From: Motacilla alba alba
Taxonomy: Eukaryota; Chordata; Aves; Passeriformes; Motacillidae
Reading direction: 5' to 3'
DNA: 64,000 nucleotides
Assembly (NCBI RefSeq): GCF_015832195.1
Contig: NW_024037374.1
Location: 5,247,331 to 5,311,330 of the forward strand
In this document: positions 12,567 to 25,690 of the stretch, piece after piece
Numbering within the stretch: position 1 is the first letter of the stretch
Layout: each line of letters starts with the position of its first letter
Notes under the pieces: model-generated
Told to the model about the DNA's origin: nothing
The model's input: the letters and a program-made list of their open reading frames with translations, nothing else
The model's database searches: none
Translations under genes and position numbers: made by a program

Positions 12567-13530
12567 TCAAGATGCCACCCAGAGACAAGCTGCCACCTGT
12601 GCCAAATCAGGCTGCTTTGAGAGTGCCCATGCAGCACTGCAAACTGAGTTTAGGAACGAGGGCTGGTTGGTTTTGTTTCCCTGGGCAGAAGCCTCTCTCA
12701 TTACCAGGTAGGCCCTCGGCCCTGATGGGTCAGCTGGCAGCAGTATTTCCACGAATATCAAGATGCCACCCAGGGACAAGCTTCCACCTGTGCCAACTTG
12801 GGCTGATTTGAGTGTGCCAATGGAGCTCTGCAAACTGAGATTAGGAATGTGGGGTGGTGGGTTTTGTTTCCCTGGGCAGATGCCTTTGTCAATACCAGGT
12901 AGGCCCTCAGTCATTCGAGGCTGGTTGCTCGCTGGATTTCTACCAATATCAAGATGCAGCCCAGGGACAAGCTGCCACCTGTGCCACCTTGTACTGCTTT
13001 GAGAGTGCCCAAAGGGCTGTGCAAACTCAGACCAGGAACGTGGGGTGGTGGGTTTCATTTCCCGGACAGAAACCTTTCTCAGTACCAGGTAGGCCCTCGG
13101 CCCTTCGGGGCCGGCTGACAGTTGGATTTCCACAAATATCAAGATGCTACCCAGGGACAAGCTGCCACCTGTTCCAATTCAAGCTGCTTAGAGAGTGCCC
13201 AAGGAGCTCTGCAAACTGAGACCAGGAACGTGGGGTGGTGGGTTTTGTTTTCCCGGGCAGAAGCCTTTGTCTGTACCAGGTAGGCCCTCGGCCCTTCGTG
13301 GCCGGTTGCTCGCTGGATTTCCAGGAATACTCAAGATGCCGCCCAGGGACAAGCTGCCACCTGTGCCATCTCAGGTAGCTTAGATAGTGCCAATGGAGCT
13401 CTGCAAACTGAGACCTGGAACGTGGGCTGGTGGGTTTTCTATCCCCAGGCAGAAAAATCTGCATTACCAGGTAGGCCATTGGGCTTTCGGGGCCAGCTGC
13501 CTGCTGGATTTCCACTAATATCAAGATGCT
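12567..13530 (+). repeat. Five-monomer satellite block, copy 1 (offset 2,862 bp)
   Basis: Units with distinctive variants (ATGCAGCACTGC, TTCAATACCAGG, CCAAAGGGCTGTGC, CATTTCCCGGACAG) recur in the same order 2,862 bp downstream at 15429-16392. That is about 15 monomers away. Confidence 0.75.
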
Positions 13531-14290
13531 GCCCAGGGACAAGCTGCCACCTGTTCCAATTCGGGCTGCTTTGAGAGTGCCCATGGAGCTCTGCAAACTG
13601 AGACAAGGAACGTGGGTTGTTTGGTTTTGTTTCCCTGGGCAGAAGCCTCTCTCAGTACCAGGTAGGCCCTCGGCCCTAATGGGTCGGCTGGCAGCAATAT
13701 TTCCACGAATATCAAGATGCCACCCAGGGACAAGCTGCCACCTGTGCCAACTTGGGCTGATTTGAGAGTGCCCATGAAGCTCTGGAAAACTGAGATTAGG
13801 AATGTGCCGTGGAGGGTTTTGTTTCCCTAGGAACATGCCTTTGTCAATACCAGGTAGGCCCTCAGTCATTCGGGGCCAGTTGCTCGCTGGATTTCCACAA
13901 ATATCAAGATGCTGCCCAGGGACAAGCTGCCACCTGTGCCAACTTGTACTGCTTTGAGAGTCCCCAAAGAGCTCTGCAAACTCAGACCAGTAACGTGGGG
14001 TGGTGGGTTTCATTTCCCAGACAGAAACCTTTCTCAGTACCAGGTAGGCCCTCGGCCCTTCGGGGCCGGCTGCCAGTTGGATTTCCACAAATATCAAGAT
14101 GCTGCCCAGGGACAAGCTGCCACCTGTTCCAATTTGGGCTGCGTAGAGAGTTCTCATGGAGCTCTGCAAACTGAGACCAGGAACGTGGGGTGGTGGGTTT
14201 TGTCTTCCCGGGCAGAAGCCTTTGTAAGTACCAGGTAGGCCTATGGCCCTTCGTGGACGGCTGCCCGCCTGATTTCCAGGAATACTCAAG

Positions 14291-15434
14291 ATGCCGCCCA
14301 GGGACAAGATGCCACCTGTGCCAACTCGGGTAGCTTTGAGAGTGCCCATGGAGCTCTGTAAACAGAGACAAGAAACATGGGGTGCTGAGTTTTCTTTTCC
14401 CAGGCAGAAGCATTTGTCAGTACCAGGTAGGCCCTCGGCCCTTCGGGGCCGGCTGCCTGCTAGATTTCCACGAATATCAAGATGCCACCGAGGGACAAGC
14501 TGCCACCTGTGCCAACTCGAGCTGCTTTGAGAGTGCCCACGGAGCTCTGCAAACTGAGATTAGGAACGTGGGGTGGTGAGTTTTATTTCCCCAAGCAGAA
14601 GCTTTGTCTGTACATGTAAGCCCTCGGAACTTACGGGCTCACTGCCTACTGGATTTCCACGAATATCAAGATGCTGCACAGGCACAAGGTGCCACCTGTG
14701 CCAACTTGTACTGCTTTGAGCGTGCCCATGGAGCTCTGCAAACTGAGACCAGGAACGTGGGGTGGTGGGTTTTGTTTTCCCTGGCAGAAGCCTTTGTATG
14801 TACCAGGTAGGCCCATGGCCTTTCGTGGCCGGCTGCCCGCCTGATTTCCAGGAATACTCAAGATGCCGCCCAGGGACAAGCTGCCACCTGTGCCAACTCG
14901 GGTAGCTTTGAGAGTGCCCATGGAGCTCTGTAAACAGAGACAAGGAACATGGGGTGCTGAGTTTTCTTTTCCCGGGCAGAAGCATTTGTCAGTACCAGGT
15001 AGGCCCTCGGCCCTTCGGGGCCGGCTGCCTGCTAGGATTCCACGAATATCAAGATGCCACCGAGGGACAAGCTGCCACCTGTGCCAACTCGAGCTGCTTT
15101 GAGAGTGCCCACGGAGCTCTGCAAACTGAGATTAGGAACGTGGGGTGGTGAGTTTTATTTCCCCAAGCAGAAGCTTTGTCTCTACATGTAAGCCCTCGGA
15201 ACTTACGGGCTCACTGCCTACTGGATTTCCACAAATATCAAGATGCTGCACAGGCACAAGGTGCCACCTGTGCCAACTTGTACTGCTTCGAGCGTGCCCA
15301 TGGAGCTCTGCAAACTGAGACCAGGAACGTGGGGTGGTGGGTTTTGTTTTCCCGGGGAGAAGCCTTTGTAAGTACCAGGTAGGCCCATGGCCCTTCGTGG
15401 CCGGCTGCCCCCCTAATTTCCACGAATATCAAGA
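14291..15434 (+). repeat. Tandem three-monomer higher-order repeat, 572 bp x 2
   Basis: Three different monomers (a GCTTTGAGAGTGCCC unit with AAACAGAGACAAG, a GCTCGAGCTGC-type unit, and a TTTGTCTGTACATG unit) form a 572-bp block at 14291-14862. The block is repeated directly at 14863-15434 with few changes. A third, slightly different copy starts at 16771. This is a clear local higher-order period of three. Confidence 0.8.
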
Positions 15435-16392
15435 TGCCACCCAGAGACAAGCTGCCACCTGTGCCAACTCAGGCTGCTTTGAGAGTGCCCATGCAGCACT
15501 GCAAACTGAGTTTAGGAACGTGGGCTGGTTGGTTTTGTTTCCCTGGGCAGAAGCCTCTCTCAGTACCAGGTAGGCCCTCGGCCCTGATGGGTCGGCTGGC
15601 AGCAGTATTTCCACGAATATCAAGATGCCACCCAGGGACAAGCTTCCACCTGTGCCAACTTGGGCTGATTTGAGTGTGCCCATGGAGCTCTGCAAACTGA
15701 GATTAGGAATGTGGGGTGGTGGGTTTTGTTTCCCTGGGCAGATGCCTTTGTCAATACCAGGTAGGCCCTCAGTCATTCGGGGCCGGTTGCTCGCTGGATT
15801 TCCACCAATATCAAGATGCAGCCCAGGGACAAGCTGCCACCTGTGCCACCTTGTACTGCTTTGAGAGTGCCCAAAGGGCTGTGCAAACTCAGACCAGGAA
15901 CGTCGGGTGGTGGGTTTCATTTCCCGGACAGAAACCTTTCTCAGTACCAGGTAGGCCCTCGGCCCTTCGGGGCCGGCTGCCAGTTGGATTTCCACGAATA
16001 TCAAGATGCTGCCCAGGGACAAGCTGCCACCTGTTCCAATTCAGGCTGCTTAGAGAGTTCCCAAGGAGCTCTGCAAACTGAGACCAGGAACGTGGGGTGG
16101 TGGGTTTTTTTTTCCCAGGCAGAAGCCTTTGTCTGTACCAGGTAGGCCCTCGGCCCTTCGTGGCCGGTTGCTCGCTGGATTTCCAGGAATACTCAAGATG
16201 CCGCCCAGGGACAAGCTGCCACCTGTGCCAACTCAGGTAGCTTAGATAGTGCCAATGGAGCTCTGCAAACTGAGACCTGGAACGTGGGCTGGTGGGTTTT
16301 CTTTCCCCAGGCAGAAAAATCTGCATTACCAGGTAGGCCATTGGGCTTTCGGGGCCAGCTGCCTGCTGGATTTCCACTAATATCAAGATGCT
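15429..16392 (+). repeat. Five-monomer satellite block, copy 2 (offset 2,862 bp)
   Basis: Counterpart of 12567-13530. Downstream, one monomer present at 13530-13720 is absent here before the similarity resumes near 16395, which is a whole-unit deletion or insertion. Confidence 0.75.
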
Positions 16393-17344
16393 GCCCAGGG
16401 ACAAGCTGCCACCTGTGCCAACTTGGGCTGATTTGAGAGTGCCCATGAAGCTCTGCAAACTGAGATTAGGAATGTGCCGTGGAGGGTTTTGTTTCCCTAG
16501 GAACATGCCTTTGTCAATACCAGGTAGGCCCTCAGTCATTCGGGGCCAGTTGCTCGCTGGATTTCCACAAATATCAAGATGCTGCCCAGGGACAAGCTGC
16601 CACCTGTGCCAACTTGTACTGCTTTGAGAGTCCCCAAAGAGCTCTGCAAACTCAGACCAGTAACGTGGGGTGGTGGGTTTTGTCTTCCCGGGCAGAAGCC
16701 TTTGTATGTACCAGGTAGGCCCATGGCCCTTCGTGGCCGGCTGCCCGCCTGATTTCCAGGAATACTCAAGATGCCGCCCAGGGACAAGCTGCCACCTGTG
16801 CCAACTCGGGTAGCTTTGAGAGTGCCCATGGAGCTCTGTAAACAGAGACAAGGAACATGGGGTGCTGAGTTTTCTTTTCCCGGGCAGAAGCATTTGTCAG
16901 TACCAGGTAGGCCCTCGGCCCTTCGGGGCCGGCTGCCTGCTAGGATTCCACGAATATCAAGATGCCACTGAGGGACAAGCTGCCACCTGTGCCATCTCGA
17001 GCTGCTTTGAGAGTGCCCACGGAGCTCTACAAACTGAGATTAGGAACGTGGGGTGGTGCGTTTTATTTCCCCAAGCAGAAGCTTTGTCTGTACATGTAAG
17101 CCCTGGGAAGTTACGGGCTCACTGCCTACTGGATTTCCACGAATATCAAGATGCCGCACAGGGACAAGCTGCCACCTGTGCCAACTTGTACTGCTTTGAG
17201 AGTGCCCATGGAGCTCTGCAAACTGAGATGTGGAACGTGGGGTGGTGGGTTTTGTTTTCCCGGGCAGAAGCCTTTGTATGTACCAGGTAGGCCCATGGCC
17301 CTTCGTGGCCGGCTGCCCGCCTGATTTTCAGGAATACTCAAGAT

Positions 17345-19270
17345 ACTGCCCAGGCAGAAGCTGCCACCTGTGCCAACTCGGGTAGCTTTGAGAGTGCCCA
17401 TGGAGCTCTGTAAACTGAAACCATGAACGTGGGGTGGACGCTTTTATTTCCCCAGGCAGAATAATCTGAAGTACAAGGTAGGCCCTCGGCCCTTATGGGC
17501 CGGCTGCCCGCTGGATTTCCACGAATATCAAGATGCCACCCAGGGACAAGCTGCCACCTGTGCCACCTTGTAATGCTTTGGGAGTGCCCAAAGGGCTCTG
17601 CAAACTCAGACCAGTAACGTGGGGTGGTGGGTTTCATTTCCCCGACAGAATCCTTTCTCAGTACCAGGTAGGCCCTCGGCCCTTCGGGGCCGGCTGCTAG
17701 TTTGATTTCCACAAATATCAAGATGCTGCCCAGGGACAAGCTGCCACCTGTTCCAATTCAGGCTGCTTAGAGAGTTCTCATGGAGCTCTACAAACTGAGA
17801 CCAGGAACGTGGGGTGGTGGGTTTTGTTTTCCCGGGCAGAAGCCTTTGTAAGTACCAGGTAGGCCCTCGGCCCTTCGTGGCCGGCTGCCCGCCTGATTTC
17901 CAGGAATAGTCAAGATGCCACCCAGGGACAAGCTGCCACCTGTGGCAACTCGGGCTGCTTTGAGAGTGCCCATGGAGCTCTGCAAACTGAGACCTGGAAC
18001 GTCGGCTGGTGGGTTTTCTTTCCCCAGGCAGAAAAATCTGCATTACCAGGTCGTCCATTGGGCCTTCGGGGCTAGCTGCCTCCTGGATTTCCACGAATAT
18101 CAAGATGCCGCCCAGGGACAAGCTACCACCTGTTCCAACTCGGGCTGCTTTCAGAGTGCCCATGGAGATCTGCAAACTGAGATTAGGAACGTGGGCTGGT
18201 GGGTTTTGTTTCGCCGGGCAGATGCCATTGTCAGTACCAGGTAGGCCCTCAGTCCTTCAGGGCCGGTTGCTTGCTGGATTTCCACGAATATCAAGATGCC
18301 GCCCAGGGTCATGCTGCCACCTGTGGCAACTTGTACTGCTTTGAGAGTGCCCACAGAGCTCTGCAAACTGAGACCAGGAACGTCGGGTGGTGGGTTTTCT
18401 ATTCCCCGGGCAGAAGCTTTTTCAGTAACAGGAAGTCTCTCGGTCCTTATGTGTCGGCTGGCTGCCTAATTTCCACGAATATGAAGATGCTGCCCAGGGA
18501 CAAGCTGCCACCTGTGCCAACTTGGGCTGATTTGAGAGTGCCCATGGAGCTCTGCAAACTGAGATTAGGAATGTGGGGTGGTGGGTTTTGTTTCCCTGGG
18601 CAGATGCCTTTGTCTATACCAGGTAGGACCTCAGTCATTCGGGGCCGGTTGCTCGCTGGATTTCCACGAAGATCAAGATGCCGCCAAGGGACAAGCTGCC
18701 ACCTGTGCCAACTTGTACTGCTTTGAGAGTCCCCAAAGAGCTCTGCAAACTCAGACCAGTACCGTGGGGTGGTGGGTTTAATTTCCCAGACAGAAACATT
18801 TCTCATTACCAGGTAGGCCCTCGGCACTTCTTGGCCGGCTGCCCGCCTGATTTCCAGAAATACTCAAGATGCCGCCCAGGGACAAGATGCCACCTGTGCC
18901 AACTCGGGTAGCTTTGAGAGTGCCCTTGGAGCTCTGTAAACAGAGACAAGGAACGTGGGGTGCTGAGTTTTCTTTTCCCGGGCAGAAGCATTTGTCAGTA
19001 CCAGGTAGGCCCTTGGCCCTTCGTGGCCGGCTGCCTGCTGGATTTCCACGAATATCAAGATGCCGCCGAGGGACAAGCTGCCACCTGTTCCAACTCGGGC
19101 TGCTTTGAGAGTGCCCACGGAGCTCTGCAAACTGAGACAAGGAACGTGGGGTGGTGGGTTTTGTTTCCGCGGGCAGAAGCATTTGCCTGTACATGTAAGC
19201 CCTCGGCCCTAAAGGGTCCGGCTGCCTACTGGATTTCCACGAATATTAAGCTGCCGCCCAGGGACAAGCT
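17345..19270 (+). repeat. About 1.9-kb satellite block, copy 1 (offset 3,621 bp)
   Basis: The order of variant units here is repeated at 20966-23082. The offset is 3,621 bp up to about 18780 and 3,812 bp after that, because the second copy has one extra 191-bp unit. Marker variants include GTAATGCTTTG, GGAAGTCTCTCGG and CTAAAGGGTCCGG. Confidence 0.8.
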
Positions 19271-20965
19271 GCCACCTGTGCCAACTTGTACTGCTTTGAG
19301 CGTGCCCATGGAGCTCTGCAAACTCAGACCAGGAACATGGGGGGGTGGGTTTCATTTCCCAGACAGAAACCTTTCTCAGTACAAGGTAGGCCCTCGGCCC
19401 TTCGGGGCCGGCTGACAGTTGGATTTCCACAAATATCAAGATGCCGCCCAGGGACAAGCTGCCACCTGTTCCAATTCGGGCTGCGTTGAGAGTTCTCATG
19501 GAGCTCTGCAAACTGAGACCAGGAACGTGGGGTGGTGGGTTTTGTCTTCCCGGGCAGAAGCCCTTGTCAGTACCAGGTAGGCCCACTACCCGTCGTGGCC
19601 GGCTGCCTGCTGGATTTCCCCGAATATCAAGATGCCACCCAGGGACAAGTTGCCACCTGTGGCAACTCGGGTAGCTTAGAGAGTGCCCATGGAGCTCTGA
19701 AAACTGAGACCAGGAAAGTGGGGTGGTGGGTTTTCTTTCCCCAGGCAGAAGAATCTGCAGTACCAGGTAGGCCATAGGTCCTTCGGGCCAGCTGCCTGCT
19801 GGATTTCCACGAATATCAAGATGCCCCCCAGGGACAAGCTGCCACCTGTTCCTATTCGGGCTGCTTAGAGAGTGCCCACGGAGCTCTGCAAACTGCGACG
19901 AGGAACGTGGGGTGGTGGGTTTTGTTTTCCCGGGCAGAAGCCTTTGTCAGTACCAGGTTGGCCCACTACCCGTCGTGGCCGGCGGCCTGCTGGATTTCCC
20001 CGAATATCAAGATGCCGCCCAGGGACAAGTTGCCACCTGTGGCAACTCGGGTAGCTTAGAGAGTGCCCATGGAGCTCTGTAAACTGAAACCAGGAAAGTG
20101 GGGTGGTGGGTTTTCTTTCCCCAGGCAGAAGAATCTGCAGTACCAGGTAGGCCATAGGTCCTTCGGGGCAGCTGCCTGCTGGATTTCCACGAATATCAAG
20201 ATGCCGGCCAGGGACAAGCGGCCACCTGTTCCAATTAGGGCTGGTTTGAGAGTTCCCATGGATCTCTGCAAAGTGAGACCAGGAACGTGGGGTGGTGGGT
20301 TTTGTTTTCCCGGGGAGAAGCCTTTGTAAGTACCAGGTAGGCCCTCAGCCCTTCGAGGCCGGCTGCCCCCTGGATTTCCAGGAATATCAAGATGCTGCCC
20401 AGGGACAAGCTGCCACTTGTGCCAATTCAGGCTTCTTTGTGACTGCCCATGGAGATCTGCAAACTGAGATTAGGAACATGGGCTGGTGGGTTTTGTTTCG
20501 CCGGGCAGATGCCTTTGTCAGTACCAGGTAGGCCCTCAATCCTTCGTGGCCGGTTGCTTGCTGGATTTCCACGAATATGAAGATGCCGCCCAGGGACAAG
20601 CTGCCACCTGTGCCAACTTGTACTGCTTTGAGAGTGCTCACAGAGCTCTGCAAACTGAGACCAGGAACGTCGGGTGGTGGGTTTTCTATTCCCGGGCAGA
20701 AGCTTTGTCAATACCAGGAAGTCTCTCGGTCCTTATGTGTCGGCTGGCTGCCTAATTTCCACGAATATCAAGACGCTGCTCAGGGACAAGCTGCCACCTG
20801 TGGCAACTCGGGTAGCTTAGAGAGTGCCCATGGAGCTCTGTATACTGAGATTAGGAACGTGGGGTGGTGGGTTTTGTCTCGCCGGGCAGAAGCCTTTTTC
20901 TGTACCAGGTCGGCCCTCGGCCCTTCGTGGCCGGCTGCCCGCTGGATTTCCACGAATATCAAGAT

Positions 20966-23082
20966 GCCGCCCAGGCAGAAGCTGCCACCTGTGCCAACTC
21001 GGGTATCTTAGAGAGTACCCATGGAGCTCTGCAAACTGAGACCATGAACGTGGGGCGGACGCTTTTCTTTCCCCAGGCAGAATAATCTGAAGTACAAGGT
21101 AGGCCCTCGGCCCTTATGGGCCGGCTGCCCGCTGGATTTCCACGAATATCAAGATGCCACCCAGGGACAAGCTGCCACCTGTGCCACCTTGTAATGCTTT
21201 GAGAGTGCCCAAAGGGCTCTGCAAACTCAGACCAGTAACGTGGGGTGGTGGGTTTCATTTCCCCGACAGAATCCTTTCTCAGTACCAGGTAGGCCCTCGG
21301 CCCTTCGGGGCCGGCTGCCAGTTGGATTTCCACAAATATCAAGATGCTGCCCAGGGACAAGCTGCCACCTGTTCCAATTCAGGCGGCTTAGAGAGTTCTC
21401 ATGGAGCTCTGCAAACTGAGACCAGGAACGTGGGGTGGTGGGTTTTGTTTCCCCGGGCAGAAGCCTTTGTAAGTACCAGGTAGGCCCTCGGCCCTTCGTG
21501 GCCGGCTGCCCGCCTGATTTCCAGGAATAGTCAAGATGCCACCCAGGGACAAGCTGCCACCTGTGGCAACTCGGGCTGCTTTGAGAGTGCCCATGGAGCT
21601 CTGCAAACTGAGACCTGGAACGTCGGCTGGTGGGTTTTCTTTCCCCAGGCAGAAAAATCTGCATTACCAGGTCGTCCATTGGGCCTTCGGGGCTAGCTGC
21701 CTCCTGGATTTCCACGAATATCAAGATGCCGCCCAGGGACAAGCTGCCACCTGTGCCAACTCGGGCTGCTTTGAGACTGCCCATGGAGATCTGCAAACTG
21801 TGATTAGGAACGTGGGCTGGTGGGTTTTGTTTCGCCGGGCAGATGCCATTGTCAGTACCAGGTAGGCCCTCAGTCCTTCAGGGCCGGTTGCTTGCTGGAT
21901 TTCCACGAATATCAAGATGCCGCCCAGGGACAAGCTGCCACCTGTGCCAACTTGTACTGCTTTGAGAGTGCCCACAGAGCTCTGCAAACTGAGACCAGGA
22001 ACGTCGGGTGGTGGGTTTTCTATTCCCCGGGCAGAAGCTTTGTCAGTAACAGGAAGTCTCTCGGTCCTTATGTGTCGGCTGGCTGCCTAATTTCCACGAA
22101 TATGAAGATGCTGCCCAGGGACAAGCTGCCACCTGTGCCAACTTGGGCTGATTTGAGAGTGCCCATGGAGCTCTGCAAACTGAGATTAGGAATGTGGGGT
22201 GGTGGGTTTTGTTTCCCTGGGCAGATGCCTTTGTCTATACCAGGTAGGACCTCAGTCATTCGGGGCCGGTTGCTCGCTGGATTTCCACGAAGATCAAGAT
22301 GCCGCCAAGGGACAAGCTGCCACCTGTGCCAACTTGTACTGCTTTGAGAGTCCCCAAAGAGCTCTGCAAACTCAGACCAGTACCGTGGGGTGGTGGGTTT
22401 AATTTCCCAGACAGAAACATTTCTCAGTACCAGGTAGGCCCTCGGCACTTCGGGGCCGGCTGCCAGTTGGATGTCCACAAATATCATGATGCTGCCCAGG
22501 GACAAGCTGCCACCTGTTCCAATTCGGACTGCTTAGAGAGTTACCATGGAGCTCTGCAAACTGAGACCAGGAACGTGGGGTGGTGGGTTTTGTTTTCCCG
22601 GGGAGAAGCCTTTGTAAGTACCAGGTAGGCCCATGGCCCTTCTTGGCCGGCTGCCCGCCTGATTTCCAGAAATACTCAAGATGCCGCCCAGGGACAAGAT
22701 GCCACCTGTGCCAACTTGGGTAGCTTTGAGAGTGCCCATGGAGCTCTGTAAACAGAGACAAGGAACGTGGGGTGCTGAGTTTTCTTTTCCCGGGCAGAAG
22801 CATTTGTCAGTACCAGGTAGGCCCTTGGCCCTTCGTGGCCGGCTGCCTGCTGGATTTCCACGAATATCAAGATGCCGCCGAGGGACAAGCTGCCACCTGT
22901 TCCAACTCGGGCTGCTTTGAGAGTGCCCACGGAGCTCTGCAAACTGAGACAAGGAACGTGGGGTGGTGGGTTTTGTTTCCGCGGGCAGAAGCATTTGCCT
23001 GTACATGTAAGCCCTCGGCCCTAAAGGGTCCGGCTGCCTACTGGATTTCCACGAATATTAAGCTGCCGCCCAGGGACAAGCT
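20966..23082 (+). repeat. About 2.1-kb satellite block, copy 2 (offset 3,621/3,812 bp)
   Basis: Counterpart of 17345-19270 with one additional monomer at about 22400-22600. Identity is high over most of its length, which suggests fairly recent duplication. Confidence 0.8.
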
Positions 23083-23445
23083 GCCACCTGTGCCAACTTG
23101 TACTGCTTTGAGAGTGCCCATGGAGCTCTGCAAACTGAGACCAGGAACGTGGGGTGGTGGGTTTTGTTTTCCCGGGGAGAAGCCTTTGTAAGTACCAGGT
23201 AGGCCCATGGCCCTTCTTGGCCGGCTGCCCGCCTGATTTCCAGAAATACTCAAGATGCCGCCCAGGGACAAGATGCCACCTGTGCCAACTCGGGTAGCTT
23301 TGAGAGTGCCCATGGAGCTCTGTAAACTGAGACCAGGAACGTGAGGTGCTGAGTTTTCTTTTCCCGGGCAGAAGCATTTGTCAGTACCAGGTAGGCCCTT
23401 GGCCCTTCGTGGCCGGCTGCCTGCTGGATTTCCACGAATATCAAG

Positions 23446-25690
23446 ATGCCGCCCAGGGATATTCTGCCACCTGAGCCAACTCGGGCTGCATTGAGAGTGC
23501 CCACGGAGTTCTTCAAACTGAGACCAGGAACGTGGGTTTGTGCGTTTTGTTTTCCCGGGCAGAAACATTTGCAGTACCAGGTAGGCCCTCGGCCCTTTGG
23601 GGGAGGTTGGCACCAGGATTTCCACGAAAATCAAGTTTCCGCCTAGGGACAAGCTGCCACCTTTGCCAACTCATGCTGCTTTGAGAGTGCCCACGGAGCT
23701 CTGCAAACTGTGACCAGGACCGTGAGGTGCTGAGTTTTGTTTTCCCGGGCAGAAGTATTTGTATGTACTAGGTAGGCCCACAGTCTTTCAGGGCCCTCTG
23801 CCTGCTGAATTTCCACGAATATCAAGATGCTGCCCACGGAGGATCTGCCACCTGTGCCAACTCGGGCTGCTTTGAGGATACCCATGGAGCTCTGCAAACT
23901 GAGATGTGGAACGTGGGGTGGTGGGTTTTGTTTTCCCGGGCAGAAGCCTTTGTCAGTACCAGGAGGGCCCTTGTTCCTCAGGGGCAGGCTGCCGGCTGAA
24001 TTTCCACGAATATCAAGATGCTGCCAAGGGACAAGCTGTCACTTGTGCCAACTCGCGCTGCTTTGAGGGTGCCCACGGAGCTCTTCAAACTGAGAGAAAA
24101 TATGTGGGGTTATGGGTTTTGTTTTCCCGGGCAGAAGTATTTGTCAGTACCAAGTAGGCCCTCAGCCCTTAGAGGCAGTCTGCCTGCTGGATTTCCACGC
24201 ATATCAAGATGCCACCCAGGGACAAGCTTCCACCTGTGCCAACTCGGGCTGCTTTGAGAGTGCCCATGGAGCTCTGCAAACTGAGATGTGGAACGTGGGG
24301 TGCTGGGTTTTGTTTTCCCGGGCAGAAGCCTGTGTCAGTACCAGGTAGGCCCTTGGTCCTTAAGGGCAGGCTGCCGACTGGATTTCCACAAATATCAAGA
24401 TGCTGCCCTGGAACAAGCTGCCACCTGTGACAACTCGGGCTGCTTTGAGAGTGCCCATGGAGCTCTGCAAATTGAGAACAGGAACGTGCGTTGGTGAGTA
24501 TTGTTTCCCCGGGCAGAAGCATTTGCAGTACCAGGTAGTCTCTCGGAACTTCAGGGCTGGCTGCCTGCTAGATTCCCACGAATATCAAGATGCTGCCCAG
24601 GGACTACCTGCCACTTGTGCCAACTCGCGCTGCTTTGAGAGTGCCCACGGAGCTCAGCAATCTGAGACCAGGAACGTGGCGTGGTGGGTTTTCTTTTCCC
24701 GGGCAGAAGCCCTTGTCAGTACCAAGTAGGCCCTCGGTCCTTAAGGGCAGGCAGCCTGCTGGATTTCCACGAATATCAAAATGCCGCCCAGGGACAAGCT
24801 GCCACCTGTGCCAACACGGGCTGCTTTGAGGATACCCATGGAGCTCTGCAAACAGAAACCAGGAACTTGGGGTGGTGAGGTTTTTTTTTCCGCGGCAGAA
24901 GCCTTTGTCAGTACCAGGTAGGCCCTCGGCCCTTAGGTGCCGGCAGCCTTCTGGATTTCCACGAATATCAAGATGCTGCCCAGGGACAAGCTGCCTCCTG
25001 TGGCAACTCGGGCTGCTTTGAGAGTGCCCATGGAGCTCTGCAAACTGAGACCAGGAAAGTGGTGTTCTGAATTTTGTTTTCCTAAGCAGAAACCTTTGTC
25101 AGTACTACGTAGGGCCTCTGCCCTTAGGGGCCACCAGCCTGCTGGAATTCCACGAATATCAAGATGCTGCCCAGGGACAAGCTGCCACCTGTGCCAACTC
25201 GGGCTGCTTTGAGAGTGCCCACGGAGTTCTTCAAACTGAGATGTGGAACGTGGGGTGCTGGGTTTAGTTTTCCCGGGCAGAAGACTCTCTCAGTAACTGG
25301 TAGGCCTATTGTTCCTTAGGGGCAGGCTGGCAGCAAGATTTCCACGAATATCAAGATGCCGCCCAGGGACAAGCTGCCACCTGTGCCAACTGGGGCTTCT
25401 TTGAGAGTGCCCACGGAGCTCTTCAAACTGAGATGTGGAACCTGGGGTGGTGGGTTTTGTTTCCCCGGGCAGAAGCCTTTGTCAGAACCAGGAGGGCCCT
25501 TGTTCCTCAGGGGCAGGCTGCCGGCTGAATTTCCCCGAATATCAAGATGCTGCCCAGGGACAAGCTGCCACTTGTGCCAACTCGCGCTGCTTTGAGGGTG
25601 CCCACGGAGCTCTGCAAACTGAGAGAAAGTATGTGGGGTTATGGGTTTTGTTTTCCCGGGCAGAAGTATTTGTCAGTACCAAGTAGGCCG
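23446..25690 (+). repeat. Satellite block also found at 41363-43710
   Basis: The run of units beginning with the GGGATATTCTGCC variant, then GAAAATCAAGTTTCCGCC, TGTACTAGGTAGG and GAGAGAAAATATGTGG, recurs about 17.9 to 18.1 kb downstream. It is the first stretch of the right-hand subfamily, in which GGGCAGGC replaces GGCCGGC in many units. Confidence 0.7.
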
